Shown here in pieces: positions 36,567 to 46,252 of a stretch of 64,000 nucleotides of DNA; the first letter of the stretch is position 1; the number at the start of each line of letters is the position of its first letter. The position numbers were made by a program, and so were the translations under genes. The DNA comes from Candidatus Gastranaerophilales bacterium (GTDB lineage: Bacteria > Cyanobacteriota > Vampirovibrionia > Gastranaerophilales > Gastranaerophilaceae). A model generated the notes under the pieces. It was given only the letters and a program-made list of their open reading frames with translations. It did no database searches and was not told where the DNA came from. The stretch covers positions 1-64,000 of the forward strand of contig CAJOJE010000004.1 of NCBI GenBank assembly GCA_905234865.1, read 5' to 3'.

Positions 36567-37656
36567 ATGGAAGAAAATTTAGAAAAACTAAAACAAAAAA
36601 TACAAGAAATTACTCCTCGCTTCAATTCTTATGCGAGGTGTCTTTGACATAAATTCGCTTCAGGAAAAACTAAACAAAGCAGAGCTTTCTGCAAAAGACG
36701 AAAACGTTTGGCAGGACAACAAAAAAGCTGCCGCTATTCTAAAAGAACAAAAAGAATTAAGGGCACAAATCGAAAATTATAAAAACAATTTAAGCATTTT
36801 TGAGGACTGTAAGTTGTCAGTCGAATTAAAAGATGAAGATTTAATAACCGAAGGCTTAATAAAAGCGGATGAATTGAGCGCATTTTTGGATAAATTTGAC
36901 TTAGAAAAAATGTTGTCCGATGAGTATGACGAAAACGATGCAATTTTAACCGTTAATGCCGGTGCAGGCGGAACGGACGCTCAAGATTGGGCAAGCATGC
37001 TTTTAAGAATGTATTTAAGATATGCGGATAAAAGAAAATATTCGACGGAATTAATCGAACAATCGGACGGCGAAGAAGCAGGAATAAAATCTTCTACAAT
37101 AAAAATTAAAGGAAAATGGGCATACGGATACTTAAAAGCGGAAAAAGGAGTCCACAGGCTTGTCAGAATTTCCCCGTATAACGCAAACGGAAAAAGACAG
37201 ACGAGTTTTGCAAGTATAGAAGTAACCCCCGTTATTGAAGATTTTGAAAACAAAATCGTCATTCCGCCGGATGAAATCGAATTTGAAACAATGCGCTCAG
37301 GCGGTGCAGGCGGTCAAAACGTAAATAAAGTAGAAACTGCGGTAAGACTTTATCATAAACCGACGGGCATTGTCGTAAAATGTCAGCAGGAACGTTCGCA
37401 ATTGCAAAACAGAGAAACCGCCATGCAAATGCTTGCTTCAAAATTACTTTTAATTAAAAAAACGGAACATGAAAAAAAATTATCCGACCTTAAAGGTGAA
37501 AATATGGACATAAATTTCGGCTCACAGATAAGAAGTTATGTTTTTCATCCTTATAAAATGGTTAAAGATCACAGAACAAATTTTGAAACGGGAAACGTGG
37601 ATTCCGTTATGGACGGTAATTTAGACGATTTCATAGAGGCTTATTTGAAAGGTTAA
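36567..37656 (+). CDS. prfB: Peptide chain release factor 2, with programmed +1 frameshift
   Basis: Termination factor for UGA and UAA codons. Translation starts at ATG 36567 ([10 protein letters not shown]), reaches CTT TGA C at 36642-36648 after 26 codons, and must shift +1 (skip T36645, then GAC at 36646) to enter the long frame [11 protein letters not shown]. The upstream GAGG (36634-36638) fits the internal Shine-Dalgarno stimulator. This is the well-known RF2 autoregulation: when RF2 is low, the ribosome pauses at UGA and shifts. The rest has the SPF-equivalent region and the GGQ motif in [15 protein letters not shown]. hisS starts 3 bases after the stop. It shows that UGA is a stop in this organism. 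Confidence 0.96.
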
Positions 37657-37659
37657 AAT

Positions 37660-38880
37660 ATGATAAAAGCACAAAGAGGCACAAAAGACATACTTCCTGA
37701 AGAAATTACCACTTGGCAGGTAATTGAAAAGCGTGCAAGAAAAATATTTACAAATGCAAATTATAAAGAAATAAGAACCCCGATTTTTGAAAGCACAGAC
37801 CTTTTTAAAAGAGGTGTCGGCGATTCGACGGATATCGTAAATAAAGAAATGTACACGTTTTCAATAGGCGCAAACAACGAAAACTCAATTACGTTACGAC
37901 CGGAAAATACGGCAGGAGTAGTAAGAAGTTAAATTGAACATAATATGGATAAATTGTCGCCGCCCGCAAAATTATGGTATTTTGGACCGATGTTCAGATA
38001 TGAACGCCCGCAAGCAGGACGACAAAGACAATTTCACCAAATCGGACTTGAGCTTTTCGGAATAAAGGAGCCTACGGCAGATGCAGAAGTTATAATTATG
38101 GCTTTAGAATTATTAAAAGCAAACGGACTTAATGATTTAACCGTCAGCTTAAATTCCTTGGGGTGTCCAAAATGCAGGAATAATTATAAAGAAGAAATTA
38201 AAAAAGCTTTAAAGCCGTATTTAGATGAACTTTGCGACGATTGCAAGGTAAGGTTTGAAAAAAATCCTTTAAGAATACTTGATTGCAAAAATGAAAATTG
38301 CAAAAAGATTTTTGAAAAAAACGAAATAAAAGAGGTAATTTTGAAAGATTTTATATGCAATGAATGTAAAGAACACTTTGAGCAATTAAAAGAACTTTTA
38401 AACGTCAATAACGTAAAATATGAAACGGATAAAATGCTTGTAAGAGGGCTTGATTATTACACAAGAACCGTTTTTGAAGTTAAAAGCACATCTCTTGGAA
38501 GCCAAAGCGCCGTTTTAGGCGGAGGAAGATACGACGGACTTGTTGAAATGCTCGGCGGTAATCCTACGCCCGCCGTCGGGTTTGCTCTTGGAGTCGAAAG
38601 ACTGTATACGTTAATTGAAAAAACAAATCAAGAAAAACTGGATTATTTTGTTGTTTCAAGATACCCGAAAGAAGCCTTAAAACTTACGATGGAACTAAGA
38701 AGAAAAGGTTACGGGGCGGATTTTGACATGCAATCGAGAAAATTTAATAAACAGCTTGAAAAAGCGGGAAAAATTTCAAAATTTGCCTGCATTTTAGGGG
38801 AAGATGAAATTGAAAATAATTACATTACACTGAAAAATCTTGAAACGGGAGTTCAAGAAAAAGTAAGTTCAATTGATTAA
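37660..38880 (+). pseudogene. hisS: Histidyl-tRNA synthetase interrupted by one in-frame TAA
   Basis: Class II synthetase charging tRNA-His. ATG 37660 begins MIKAQRGTKDILPEE; motif 2 MFRYERPQAGRQRQFHQIG, the HisA loop LVRGLDYYTRTVFE, GGGRYDGLVEMLGG and the anticodon domain are all intact in one frame of 407 codons. At 37930-37932 a TAA stands exactly where GVVRSYIEH of other HisRS has Tyr; the frame resumes at once with IEHNMDKLS. One base change (TAT to TAA) explains it. Since hisS is essential, a consensus error, mixed strain population or a second hisS elsewhere are all possible. It starts 3 bases after prfB. Confidence 0.9.
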
Positions 38881-38920
38881 ACTTTTTCAAAAATCTTTAA
38901 AAAAGAAAATTTAAACATTT

Positions 38921-38953
38921 AAAAAACGCTCTCCGAATTTAGAGAGCGTTTTT
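38921..38953. terminator. Bidirectional terminator between hisS and the HEAT-repeat gene
   Basis: aaaaacgctctc / gagagcgttttt, perfect 12-base arms, eight-base loop, A-run and T-run on both sides, in a convergent gap. Confidence 0.88.
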
Positions 38954-38970
38954 AATTTATGAATATTTCT

Positions 38971-39825
38971 TTAGAAAAGAGCCGGTTTTTTAACAGGAGC
39001 AGCACCGGGGATTGATTCCCAATTAGCTGCCATAATTTTCTTAAACGATTTTAAAGCGGTATCTTCAAGCTCGCCCAATTCTTCGGCTTCAATAATCAAT
39101 TTTCTCAAAGGAAGAAGAGCTCTTTGATCTCTTAAAACACCGAGTGCGGCAGCGGCGCCTGCTCTTACCAAATCATTTTCTTCTTTATTTTCCATAACTT
39201 CGATTAAAGCGGGAACGGCTTTTGTGTCGCCCAATTTTCCTAACGAAGTTACGGCATATATTCTAACATTTACCCATTCGTCTTTAAGCATTGTAATAAT
39301 TTTATCAACGGCTTTTTTGTTGCCGATTTCACCCAATGCTCTGGTTGCATCGCATCTTACGTTTACTTTTTCGTGGGTTAAAGAATCAATTAAAGCATCC
39401 GTTGCAACATCACCGATTTCAATTAAAGCATCTGTTGCCGTAATGCAAACTTGAGGGTTTTCATCATTTAAGGCTTCGACAAGAGGTTCAACGACTATTC
39501 CGCCGCCCAAACGACCTAAAGCTCTTGCGGCACGAACACGAACGTCAACGTTTCTGTCCTCTCTTAAAGATTCAATTAAAGGTACGGTAGCATTAGTATC
39601 GCCCAATTCACCCAAAGCCCTTGCGGCATAAAGGCGAACGGAACCGTTTTTATCATTTTTCAACACGTCGATTAAAGGTTTGACGGCTTGGAAATCGCCC
39701 ATTTCACCTAAAATTCTCGCAGCGTTATAACGAACCTTTTCGGAATTTGATGTTTGTAAGTCTTTCAATAAATCTTCAAAGGTTTTCTTAACTTGTTTTT
39801 TACGGTTGTTCACACTAATTGTCAT
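38971..39825 (-). CDS. HEAT-repeat (PBS-lyase-like) protein
   Basis: Start chosen at ATG 39825 (MTISVNNRKK) with GGAGG 12 bases upstream; the open frame starts at 39864. At least seven HEAT-like repeats of about 31 residues follow with VRxxAARALGxLGD-type cores (VRYNAARILGEMGD, VRLYAARALGELGD, VRVRAARALGRLGG, VRCDATRALGEIGN, VRIYAVTSLGKLGD, VRAGAAAALGVL). Such repeats are common in Cyanobacteria, including phycobilisome lyases CpcE/CpcF, but no bilin proteins are expected here. A binding scaffold of unknown partner. A terminator follows. Confidence 0.85.
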   Translation of the reverse strand: MTISVNNRKKQVKKTFEDLLKDLQTSNSEKVRYNAARILGEMGDFQAVKPLIDVLKNDKNGSVRLYAARALGELGDTNATVPLIESLREDRNVDVRVRAARALGRLGGGIVVEPLVEALNDENPQVCITATDALIEIGDVATDALIDSLTHEKVNVRCDATRALGEIGNKKAVDKIITMLKDEWVNVRIYAVTSLGKLGDTKAVPALIEVMENKEENDLVRAGAAAALGVLRDQRALLPLRKLIIEAEELGELEDTALKSFKKIMAANWESIPGAAPVKKPALF

Positions 39826-40170
39826 ATTATATGTTTCCCTCCACATAACATTTCTTAATTTCACTACTTCACTATTTTTTAAGACAAAAAATCAGCTTCA
39901 CGTTTCACATAGATATAAACAAATACAGGGTCAAAAAATTGCTAATTTTGATGTAATGCTTTACGAAACTTCATAACTTTATTTTTACGTCTTACTTTCC
40001 TTCTCTAAACCCGGATAGGGTAAAAAGAACACTTTATGTTGTAATATTAACATTTTTTTTAAAATTTGTCCTACATTGTTCACATTACTTAACACAAATT
40101 ATTAAATTGTTTTTTTATTTTTTGCTCTTTTACTGTATTAACGGGAATTCCAATTGTTACAAAACTTAAC

Positions 40171-40197
40171 AAATAAAAATCCCGACATTGCGGGATT
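40171..40197 (-). terminator. Terminator of the gene at 40229
   Basis: aatcccg / cgggatt hairpin; on the minus strand it is followed by TTTTTATTT. The 350 bases from 39826 to 40170 hold no ORF with a start and RBS and no tRNA; they are the AT-rich upstream region of the HEAT gene. Confidence 0.75.
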
Positions 40198-40228
40198 CTC
40201 TCTAATATTTATATTTCTAAACTCCGTA

Positions 40229-41023
40229 TTAATTATTTTTAATGCTTAAAGTCTCTCCGGCAGCCTCTCTTAATACAAGAAGTTTTTCAGCATTTGATTT
40301 AAAAGTTTCGTTGCGTTTATTTTCAACTTTTGTTTTCATTTCATCGCCTATACCTATTGCAGCGGCAATCGGAGTCAAAAGTCCCATAACCTCTCCTGCT
40401 GCGGCAAGTTTAGGATGATTTTTTGCGAACAGTTCGGCATTTTTTGTTTGTTGCTCTGCAAATTTACCCAATTTTGTATTATTTAACCACATGGCTTTTT
40501 TGTTTAAATTCTCTTTTATGGCATTTGCCTGCGGCTCAAATTTTTCCGCAAGTTTATCAACCGCTTTTGCACCGCCTTTTAGCGCCAATACGGCAGCTCC
40601 TGCCGCCGCAACGGAAATTACGGCCGTTTTTGCAATTGATTTTAATTTTGAATCTTTATTATTATCAGAACTTTCTGATTTTTTATCATTAACCGCATTA
40701 CCTAACGCTTTAGCGCTATTATAGGCAATAACACCGCCAAGAGCCAAAATGCCGGTTTCTTTAACTTTAGTTGATAAAGTACCTTTGCTCATGGCACCAT
40801 ACACCACAGAAGTTGCTGCTAAAAATAATGAAGGTCCGTTTTCCAAGACACGAGCAGCCGTAGTTTTACTTGCTTGTTCATTTGCGCTCTTTAAACTCGC
40901 ACACAAAATGTCCTTATCAGACATAGCGGATAGTCCCTCAAGCAACGGCCGCTCTCGATGTCGCTCCTTATAGGAGGTATCGGGCAGTGCCGAATCGTAT
41001 GAAATTTTAGAAACGGTAATCAT
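40229..41023 (-). CDS. Unknown protein with hydrophobic helices
   Basis: Start taken at ATG 41023 (MITVSKISYDSALP). About 264 residues; hydrophobic stretches are SLFLAATSVVYGAM, TGILALGGVIAYNSA and TAVISVAAAGAAVLAL, each rich in Ala/Gly and short for a membrane span. The last third is Lys/Asn/Glu-rich. The general plan recalls the protein at 19228, without sequence similarity that I can establish. It stands alone. Confidence 0.5.
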   Translation of the reverse strand: MITVSKISYDSALPDTSYKERHRERPLLEGLSAMSDKDILCASLKSANEQASKTTAARVLENGPSLFLAATSVVYGAMSKGTLSTKVKETGILALGGVIAYNSAKALGNAVNDKKSESSDNNKDSKLKSIAKTAVISVAAAGAAVLALKGGAKAVDKLAEKFEPQANAIKENLNKKAMWLNNTKLGKFAEQQTKNAELFAKNHPKLAAAGEVMGLLTPIAAAIGIGDEMKTKVENKRNETFKSNAEKLLVLREAAGETLSIKNN

Positions 41024-41142
41024 TAATATCTTTCTAAAAAATAGGACTACATGCCCCATTCTATATCAAAAGAAAAAAAATTGCCAGTATTTTTTTTATT
41101 TGATAATATATAATAGTTGATGACTTAACTTAAAGGCTGATT

Positions 41143-42453
41143 ATGACGGAAAATTATATTAAATTTGTTGACGTAACAAACAGGGACGGCGTTCAAACTT
41201 CAAGGCTCGGGCTGGCTAAACTCCAAAAAACAATTATAAATCTTATGCTGAACGATATGGGAATTTCCCAATCGGAATTCGGATTTCCGACAACAGAGCA
41301 TGAACTTAATTACCTGAACGGCAATTTAGACCTTTTGGAATTAGGAGTTATTGACAAAACGATTTTATCGGGCTGGTCAAGAGCTTTGGCACAAGATGTG
41401 GAAAAATCTTTCACAAACGTTCCTAAATTAAAAAATATTAATTTATCCCAATCAACATCAGACCAAATGATTAACGGCAAATACGGAGGGAAGAAAACAA
41501 AAGATGATATTTTGGCTCAAACATTGGATGCCGTTAATGAAGCCGTAAAGCAAAATGCGGACATAATCGGAGTTAATGCCGAAGATGCTTCAAGATCGGA
41601 TATTAATTACTTAATTAAATATGCTCAAGAATGCAAAAGATACGGCGCTCAAAGGTTCAGATATTGCGATACGTTAGGTTTTGACGACCCCCAAACGGCA
41701 TATGACAGGATATACAGAATTGCAAAAGAAACCGGCATGGAAATGGAAATGCATTTTCATAATGATTTGGGCATGGCGGTTGCATGTTCGGTTATGGGCG
41801 CAAAAGCCGCTATTGATGCCGGAGTTACGGCATGGGTAAATACGGCGATAAACGGCATGGGCGAAAGAGCGGGAAATGCCGATTTAATTTCCTGCATTCT
41901 TGCAATTTTAAAATCATCGGGCTTCCAAAACAAATATAAAATCGACCCCCAAATTGATTTGTCAAAAGCGTGGAAACTTGCTAAATACACAGCTTACGCT
42001 TTCGGCGTGCCGATTCCTTTAAATCAGGTAGGTGTCGGCGATAATGCTTTTGCGCATGAATCGGGTATTCACGCAGACGGCGCCCTAAAAGACAGAAGAA
42101 ATTACGAACTGTACGATTATGAAGAATTGGGCAGAGGGGAACCGGAAATAATTGAAACGGGAAGAATGATTACCATTGGTGAATATGCGGGTATTAAAGG
42201 TTTTAGAAACGTTTATCAAAATCTTGAGCTTGAATTTAAAGATGAAGAAGAAGCAAGAAACATCCTTGAACTTGCAAGATATGCAAACGTTCATACTCAA
42301 AAGCCTTTAACAAAGAGTGAATTGAGATTTATTTATTTCTACCCGAACATTGCGGCAAAAATTATGACCGTAGAACCGTATTACAAACCCACAGGCGCAC
42401 TTAAAGAGAGAATGGACAGATTGGAAAAAATCAAATCACACAATATTGTATAA
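41143..42453 (+). CDS. Homocitrate/isopropylmalate synthase-type DRE-TIM enzyme
   Basis: Acetyl-CoA-dependent Claisen condensation enzyme of the DRE-TIM family. The N-terminus VDVTNRDGVQTSR carries the Arg-Asp pair (the common form is RDGEQ), the barrel continues with SEFGFPTTEHE, RYCDTLGFDDP, the metal site MHFHNDLGMA and NGMGERAGN, and the C-terminal part has AHESGIHADGALKD. Length 436 fits homocitrate synthase/NifV. Substrate (2-oxoglutarate, oxaloacetate or 2-ketoisovalerate) is not decided by eye; no leuB/leuC-type partners are near. AAAGG lies just upstream of the start and miaB follows three bases after the stop. Confidence 0.8.
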   Translation: MTENYIKFVDVTNRDGVQTSRLGLAKLQKTIINLMLNDMGISQSEFGFPTTEHELNYLNGNLDLLELGVIDKTILSGWSRALAQDVEKSFTNVPKLKNINLSQSTSDQMINGKYGGKKTKDDILAQTLDAVNEAVKQNADIIGVNAEDASRSDINYLIKYAQECKRYGAQRFRYCDTLGFDDPQTAYDRIYRIAKETGMEMEMHFHNDLGMAVACSVMGAKAAIDAGVTAWVNTAINGMGERAGNADLISCILAILKSSGFQNKYKIDPQIDLSKAWKLAKYTAYAFGVPIPLNQVGVGDNAFAHESGIHADGALKDRRNYELYDYEELGRGEPEIIETGRMITIGEYAGIKGFRNVYQNLELEFKDEEEARNILELARYANVHTQKPLTKSELRFIYFYPNIAAKIMTVEPYYKPTGALKERMDRLEKIKSHNIV

Positions 42454-42456
42454 ATT

Positions 42457-43776
42457 ATGGAAAGTAAAAATAAAAAACTCTATATCGAAACTTTAGGCTG
42501 TCAAATGAATAAATCGGACACCGAAAGAATAACGGGCATTATGAGCCATTTTGGATATGAAGCGGTGGAAAACGAAGAAGATGCCGACTTTTTAATTGTT
42601 AATACCTGTTCAATCCGTCAGTTATCGGAAGATAAAGCATATTCAAAACTCGGAGTTTGGGGAAAAAGAAAGAAAGGCGGCGAAGATTTAATCATTGGAA
42701 TTGCAGGCTGCGTTGCACAGCAGGAAAAAGAAAATCTTTTGAAGAAATTTCCTTATGTCGATTTGGTTTTTGGAACACACAATATCTACGAACTTCCGAA
42801 AATTTTAAAAGAAGGAGAAGGAAGAATTTGCGCAATAAGGAATGAGGCAATTCCCGAAGAAGAATTTAACATTATAAGAAATAAAAATATTAATGCGTGG
42901 CTTCCCATTATGGAGGGGTGCAATAATTTTTGTACATATTGCGTTGTGCCCTACACGAGAGGACGGGAAAGATCAAGAAGCGTTGAAAATATTATAAAAG
43001 AATTTAAAAAAATCGTAAGAGAAGGCTTTAAAGAAATCACTCTTTTAGGACAAAACGTTGACAGTTACGGGAAAGACCTTGAGGGTAAGCCTGATTTTGC
43101 TTACCTTTTATCCGAATTAGATAAAATCGATGGAGATTTCAGAATACGTTTTACGACTTCATACCCGACGGATATAACGGATAAAGTAATTGAAACCGTA
43201 AAAAACGGTAAGAAAATTTGCGAATGTTTTCATATCCCTATGCAATCAGGAAACGACAGAGTTTTAAAAATGATGAACAGGCGCTACAACGTTGAAGAAT
43301 ATGCAAAAATCGTAAACAAAATAAAAGAAAATATCGAAAACGTTACGGTAACTTCCGATTTTATTGCAGGTTTCCCTTCCGAAACGGAAGAAGAATTTCA
43401 AGACACAATAAAACAAATTGAAATTTTAGGCTTAGATTATTCTAATACCGCAGCGTATTCTCCACGCCCCAATACTCCTGCGGGAAAATTAACGGATAAA
43501 TTTATTGATGAAAATACAAAAAAAACAAGACTTCAAAAGTTAAACGAAGCGGTAAAAAAAGCTTCATTCAATTCAAACGAAAAATTCGTCGGGAAAACAT
43601 TGGAAGTTCTTGTTGAAAAAGTTAAAGAAGAAAACGGAGAAAGAATTTTAGAGGGACGATTAAGAAATAATAAAGTAGTCCACTTTAAATCCAAAAAACA
43701 TGATATAGGCGATTTTGTAAACGTAAAATTAAATAAAGCCTCAATTTGGTGCCTTTTTGGAGAAGAAAAAGAATAA
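42457..43776 (+). CDS. miaB: tRNA-2-methylthio-N6-isopentenyladenosine synthase
   Basis: Radical-SAM methylthiotransferase acting on i6A37 of tRNAs reading UNN codons. N-terminal [4Fe-4S] ligands Cys15, Cys51 and Cys85 and the radical-SAM cluster Cys155, Cys159, Cys162 in EGCNNFCTYCVVPYTRGRERSRS, diagnostic for MiaB, are intact. The central barrel and C-terminal TRAM domain follow. Length 439 is normal. Cotranscribed with the DRE-TIM gene upstream. Confidence 0.96.
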   Translation: MESKNKKLYIETLGCQMNKSDTERITGIMSHFGYEAVENEEDADFLIVNTCSIRQLSEDKAYSKLGVWGKRKKGGEDLIIGIAGCVAQQEKENLLKKFPYVDLVFGTHNIYELPKILKEGEGRICAIRNEAIPEEEFNIIRNKNINAWLPIMEGCNNFCTYCVVPYTRGRERSRSVENIIKEFKKIVREGFKEITLLGQNVDSYGKDLEGKPDFAYLLSELDKIDGDFRIRFTTSYPTDITDKVIETVKNGKKICECFHIPMQSGNDRVLKMMNRRYNVEEYAKIVNKIKENIENVTVTSDFIAGFPSETEEEFQDTIKQIEILGLDYSNTAAYSPRPNTPAGKLTDKFIDENTKKTRLQKLNEAVKKASFNSNEKFVGKTLEVLVEKVKEENGERILEGRLRNNKVVHFKSKKHDIGDFVNVKLNKASIWCLFGEEKE

Positions 43777-43856
43777 CTCCTCTTCTTATAAAAACTTCGT
43801 TTTAAAAAAACGACAATTATATATTATTTTTCGGTAAAAAGAACTTAAACAAGCTG

Positions 43857-43904
43857 TATCTGACTTATTTTAATGTCTGTCTTAACTCCAAAACAAGTCA
43901 GATA
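43857..43904. repeat. Inverted repeat in the gap after miaB
   Basis: tatctgactt (43857-43866) and aagtcagata (43895-43904) are perfect inverse copies with 28 bases between. There is no T-run, so a terminator is unlikely. The rest of 43777-44129 holds no ORF, tRNA or clear regulatory element that I can support. Confidence 0.45.
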
Positions 43905-44129
43905 TTATATTCCTGCCCTTTAAGAGCGGCAATTTATATAATTGGCGATAATTAACGGATTAACGGCACAAAATTTCAGTGTGCAAAATACATAAAGCAA
44001 ATATTTATTTATATTTTATCAATGCCGCTTATAATTTAAAAAATTCTCTATAAAAATTTTTAAAATGAGAAAAATTCCGATTAATATAATAATAAAAGAA
44101 AAAAATCGATAACATGCTTTAAATCGTAA

Positions 44130-45536
44130 TTATAAATAAGCCGTTTCCGATTTAATATTTAATTTTTCTTCCAGTTCATGTCTTGATTCTTCCCAGCCTT
44201 GCGCCCCCATAAGAGCATAAGTGTAATTTTTGCTCTGTTCTGCGCTCGGTTGGTTGAAAGCGTCGATATTATACAATTCGCCTGCGATTGCAGTTTGCAT
44301 TTCAAGCATATAGAAAAGTTCCGCCATATAATAAGCATTGACCTTCGGTAAATGAATTGTAAGATTAGGACGTTTAAAATCTCTTAACGTAACGGTTGTA
44401 GCGTCCGCTTCGGCATTCATAAGCTCGTTTAAAGTTTTTCCGCCCAAATAGTTTACACCGGTAAATTCAAAAATTCTCGGAATTTCAATAACCGAATCAA
44501 ATTCATCAACTCTGATAAAGTTAATTAATTTATCCCTTCCGCCTTCATTATACAATTGAATTTGAGAATGCTGATCGGTAACACCGACCGCCTTAATCGG
44601 AGTGGGTCTATTGTTAATTAAATTGCCGTCTCTGTCCTTTTCCTTACCTAAAGACTCTGCCCAAAGCTGAATAAACCAATCCGCAACAAAGCTCAATCTG
44701 TTCGAATAAGGCATCATTACCGCATTGTAATGGTTCTTTTCAGTATCCATTAAATAATGCACCAAAGCGTTTTGTGCGGCTATGTTTCTATTGATATCGG
44801 TATTTTTAAGCGCCAAATCCATTACTTTAATACCGTTTATAACTTCGTCAATATCAATACCGACAAGCGCCATGGGCAAAAGCCCGACGGGAGAAAAAAC
44901 CGTAAATCTTCCGCTCACATCATCCGGAACAACAAAAGTTTTATACCCTTCCTCGTTTGCAATTTGTCTTAGAATTCCCGTTTGTTTGTCGGTAGTTGCA
45001 ACGACGTTTTTTCTGTAATCATCTCCGAGTTCTGCCTGCAATTTATCTTTTATAATCATAAACTGCGCCATGGTTTCGGTTGTTAAGCCCGATTTTGATA
45101 TAACGTTTACAAGAGTTTTCTTTAAATCCAATACTTCAAGAAGCCCTTTTATTTCATCGGGGTCAATGTTATCAAGGAAAAATATTCTGGGATAATTATT
45201 TCTTTCTTCTTTTGAAAGCATATTCCAATAAGGTTTTAAAAGAGCATGGCAAAAAGCCCTTGCGCCCAGCGCCGAACCGCCTATTCCCAAAACAAGAACA
45301 TTGTCAAAACGACCGTCAACCATTGCGGCATATTCTTTAACATACCAAACGGTTTCTTCGTTATACCCCAAATTCATCCATTGGAGCCAAGCACCTTGTT
45401 TATCTTTGTTAAAATTGAGGGTTTTGATTATATCTTCGATTTTGGGCGCCCATTTATCGAATTCGTTTTTTAAATTAAGCCCGTATTCTTCACCAATAAT
45501 GCTATCAGACACATTTGAATAATCAATTTTTATCAT
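44130..45536 (-). CDS. pgi: Glucose-6-phosphate isomerase
   Basis: Interconverts glucose-6-phosphate and fructose-6-phosphate. SIS-fold sugar-binding loops GIGGSALGARA and SKSGLTTETM, the catalytic Glu region (QLWAESLGKEKDRDG) and late His-containing TDQHSQIQLYNEG are present. Length 468 is that of short bacterial/cyanobacterial-type Pgi rather than the 550-residue E. coli form. It diverges from the kinase-like gene at 45647. Confidence 0.95.
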   Translation of the reverse strand: MIKIDYSNVSDSIIGEEYGLNLKNEFDKWAPKIEDIIKTLNFNKDKQGAWLQWMNLGYNEETVWYVKEYAAMVDGRFDNVLVLGIGGSALGARAFCHALLKPYWNMLSKEERNNYPRIFFLDNIDPDEIKGLLEVLDLKKTLVNVISKSGLTTETMAQFMIIKDKLQAELGDDYRKNVVATTDKQTGILRQIANEEGYKTFVVPDDVSGRFTVFSPVGLLPMALVGIDIDEVINGIKVMDLALKNTDINRNIAAQNALVHYLMDTEKNHYNAVMMPYSNRLSFVADWFIQLWAESLGKEKDRDGNLINNRPTPIKAVGVTDQHSQIQLYNEGGRDKLINFIRVDEFDSVIEIPRIFEFTGVNYLGGKTLNELMNAEADATTVTLRDFKRPNLTIHLPKVNAYYMAELFYMLEMQTAIAGELYNIDAFNQPSAEQSKNYTYALMGAQGWEESRHELEEKLNIKSETAYL

Positions 45537-45646
45537 TTCGTTAATCCCTCAATACAATATTTTAACCTGTGAAAATTTAATGTAAATACATAGATAACAA
45601 CCGATTTGGGAATTTTAAACAAAAGTTAATATGTTATATAAAAAAT

Positions 45647-46252
45647 ATGAAAACAATATCTTACGATAAGGACTACATTTTTGAAATTATCCATGACCTT
45701 AAAGCACCGGTTTTAAGCATGGATTTTGCATTAAAAAATATCAAAAGAAACGAATTTCTTGATGAAATTTACAAAATAAACAAACATAACTTGAACTATA
45801 TTGAAAATATGACGCTTGAATACAGTATTAAAAAAGGTAGATACGAATTAAAAGAAGAAATTACGGATTTAATTAAAATAATAAACGAAGAAATAAAACC
45901 TTTAAATTTTATTATTAAAGAAAAAAACTTACGAATAATCAAAAGTTATGATAAAGTGGAAACAACCGAAATAAAAAGCGATGAAAGACTTATAAGGCAA
46001 ATTATTTTAAATTTATTGACAAATTCGATAAAATATTCACCCGATAACGAAAATATAAAAATTATTCTTGAAACAAAAAACAATAGTATTGAAATATCTT
46101 TTGAAAACAAAATAAACAAAGAATTGAAGAATTTTTCTTCAACTAAAATCGGACTTGAAATTGTTAAAAACAAAATAAAAGCTCTAAAAGGAAAATTTAA
46201 AGCCGAAAAAACTTTAAATACGGTAAAATCAACCGTCTTATTTCCTCTTTAA
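45647..46252 (+). CDS. Minimal sensor histidine kinase core without input domain
   Basis: 201 residues. IIHDLKAPVLSMDFALKNI is an H-box with the phospho-acceptor His (HDLKAP), then a helix pair, then DERLIRQIILNLLTNSIKYSPDNENIKI (N-box) and STKIGLEIVKNKIKAL (G2-like). The G1 DxGxG motif is not visible, so ATP binding may be altered. There is no sensor, membrane or PAS domain, so it probably acts with another protein or is a phosphotransfer subunit. No response regulator is adjacent. Confidence 0.7.
   Translation: MKTISYDKDYIFEIIHDLKAPVLSMDFALKNIKRNEFLDEIYKINKHNLNYIENMTLEYSIKKGRYELKEEITDLIKIINEEIKPLNFIIKEKNLRIIKSYDKVETTEIKSDERLIRQIILNLLTNSIKYSPDNENIKIILETKNNSIEISFENKINKELKNFSSTKIGLEIVKNKIKALKGKFKAEKTLNTVKSTVLFPL

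Noticed and set aside
36567-36660. Genuine gene break or error in prfB
   Set aside because: CTT TGA C with an upstream GAGG is the known programmed frameshift site of RF2.
37660-38880. Two separate genes, a short HisRS paralogue and a HisZ-like protein
   Set aside because: Both parts are in the same frame and join exactly at the GVVRS-YIEH motif, and no his-operon gene is near.
41143-42453. Re-citrate synthase
   Set aside because: Known Re-citrate synthases start with DTTFRDGQQA-type motifs; this one has VDVTNRDGVQTSR and the homocitrate-type AHESGIHADG.
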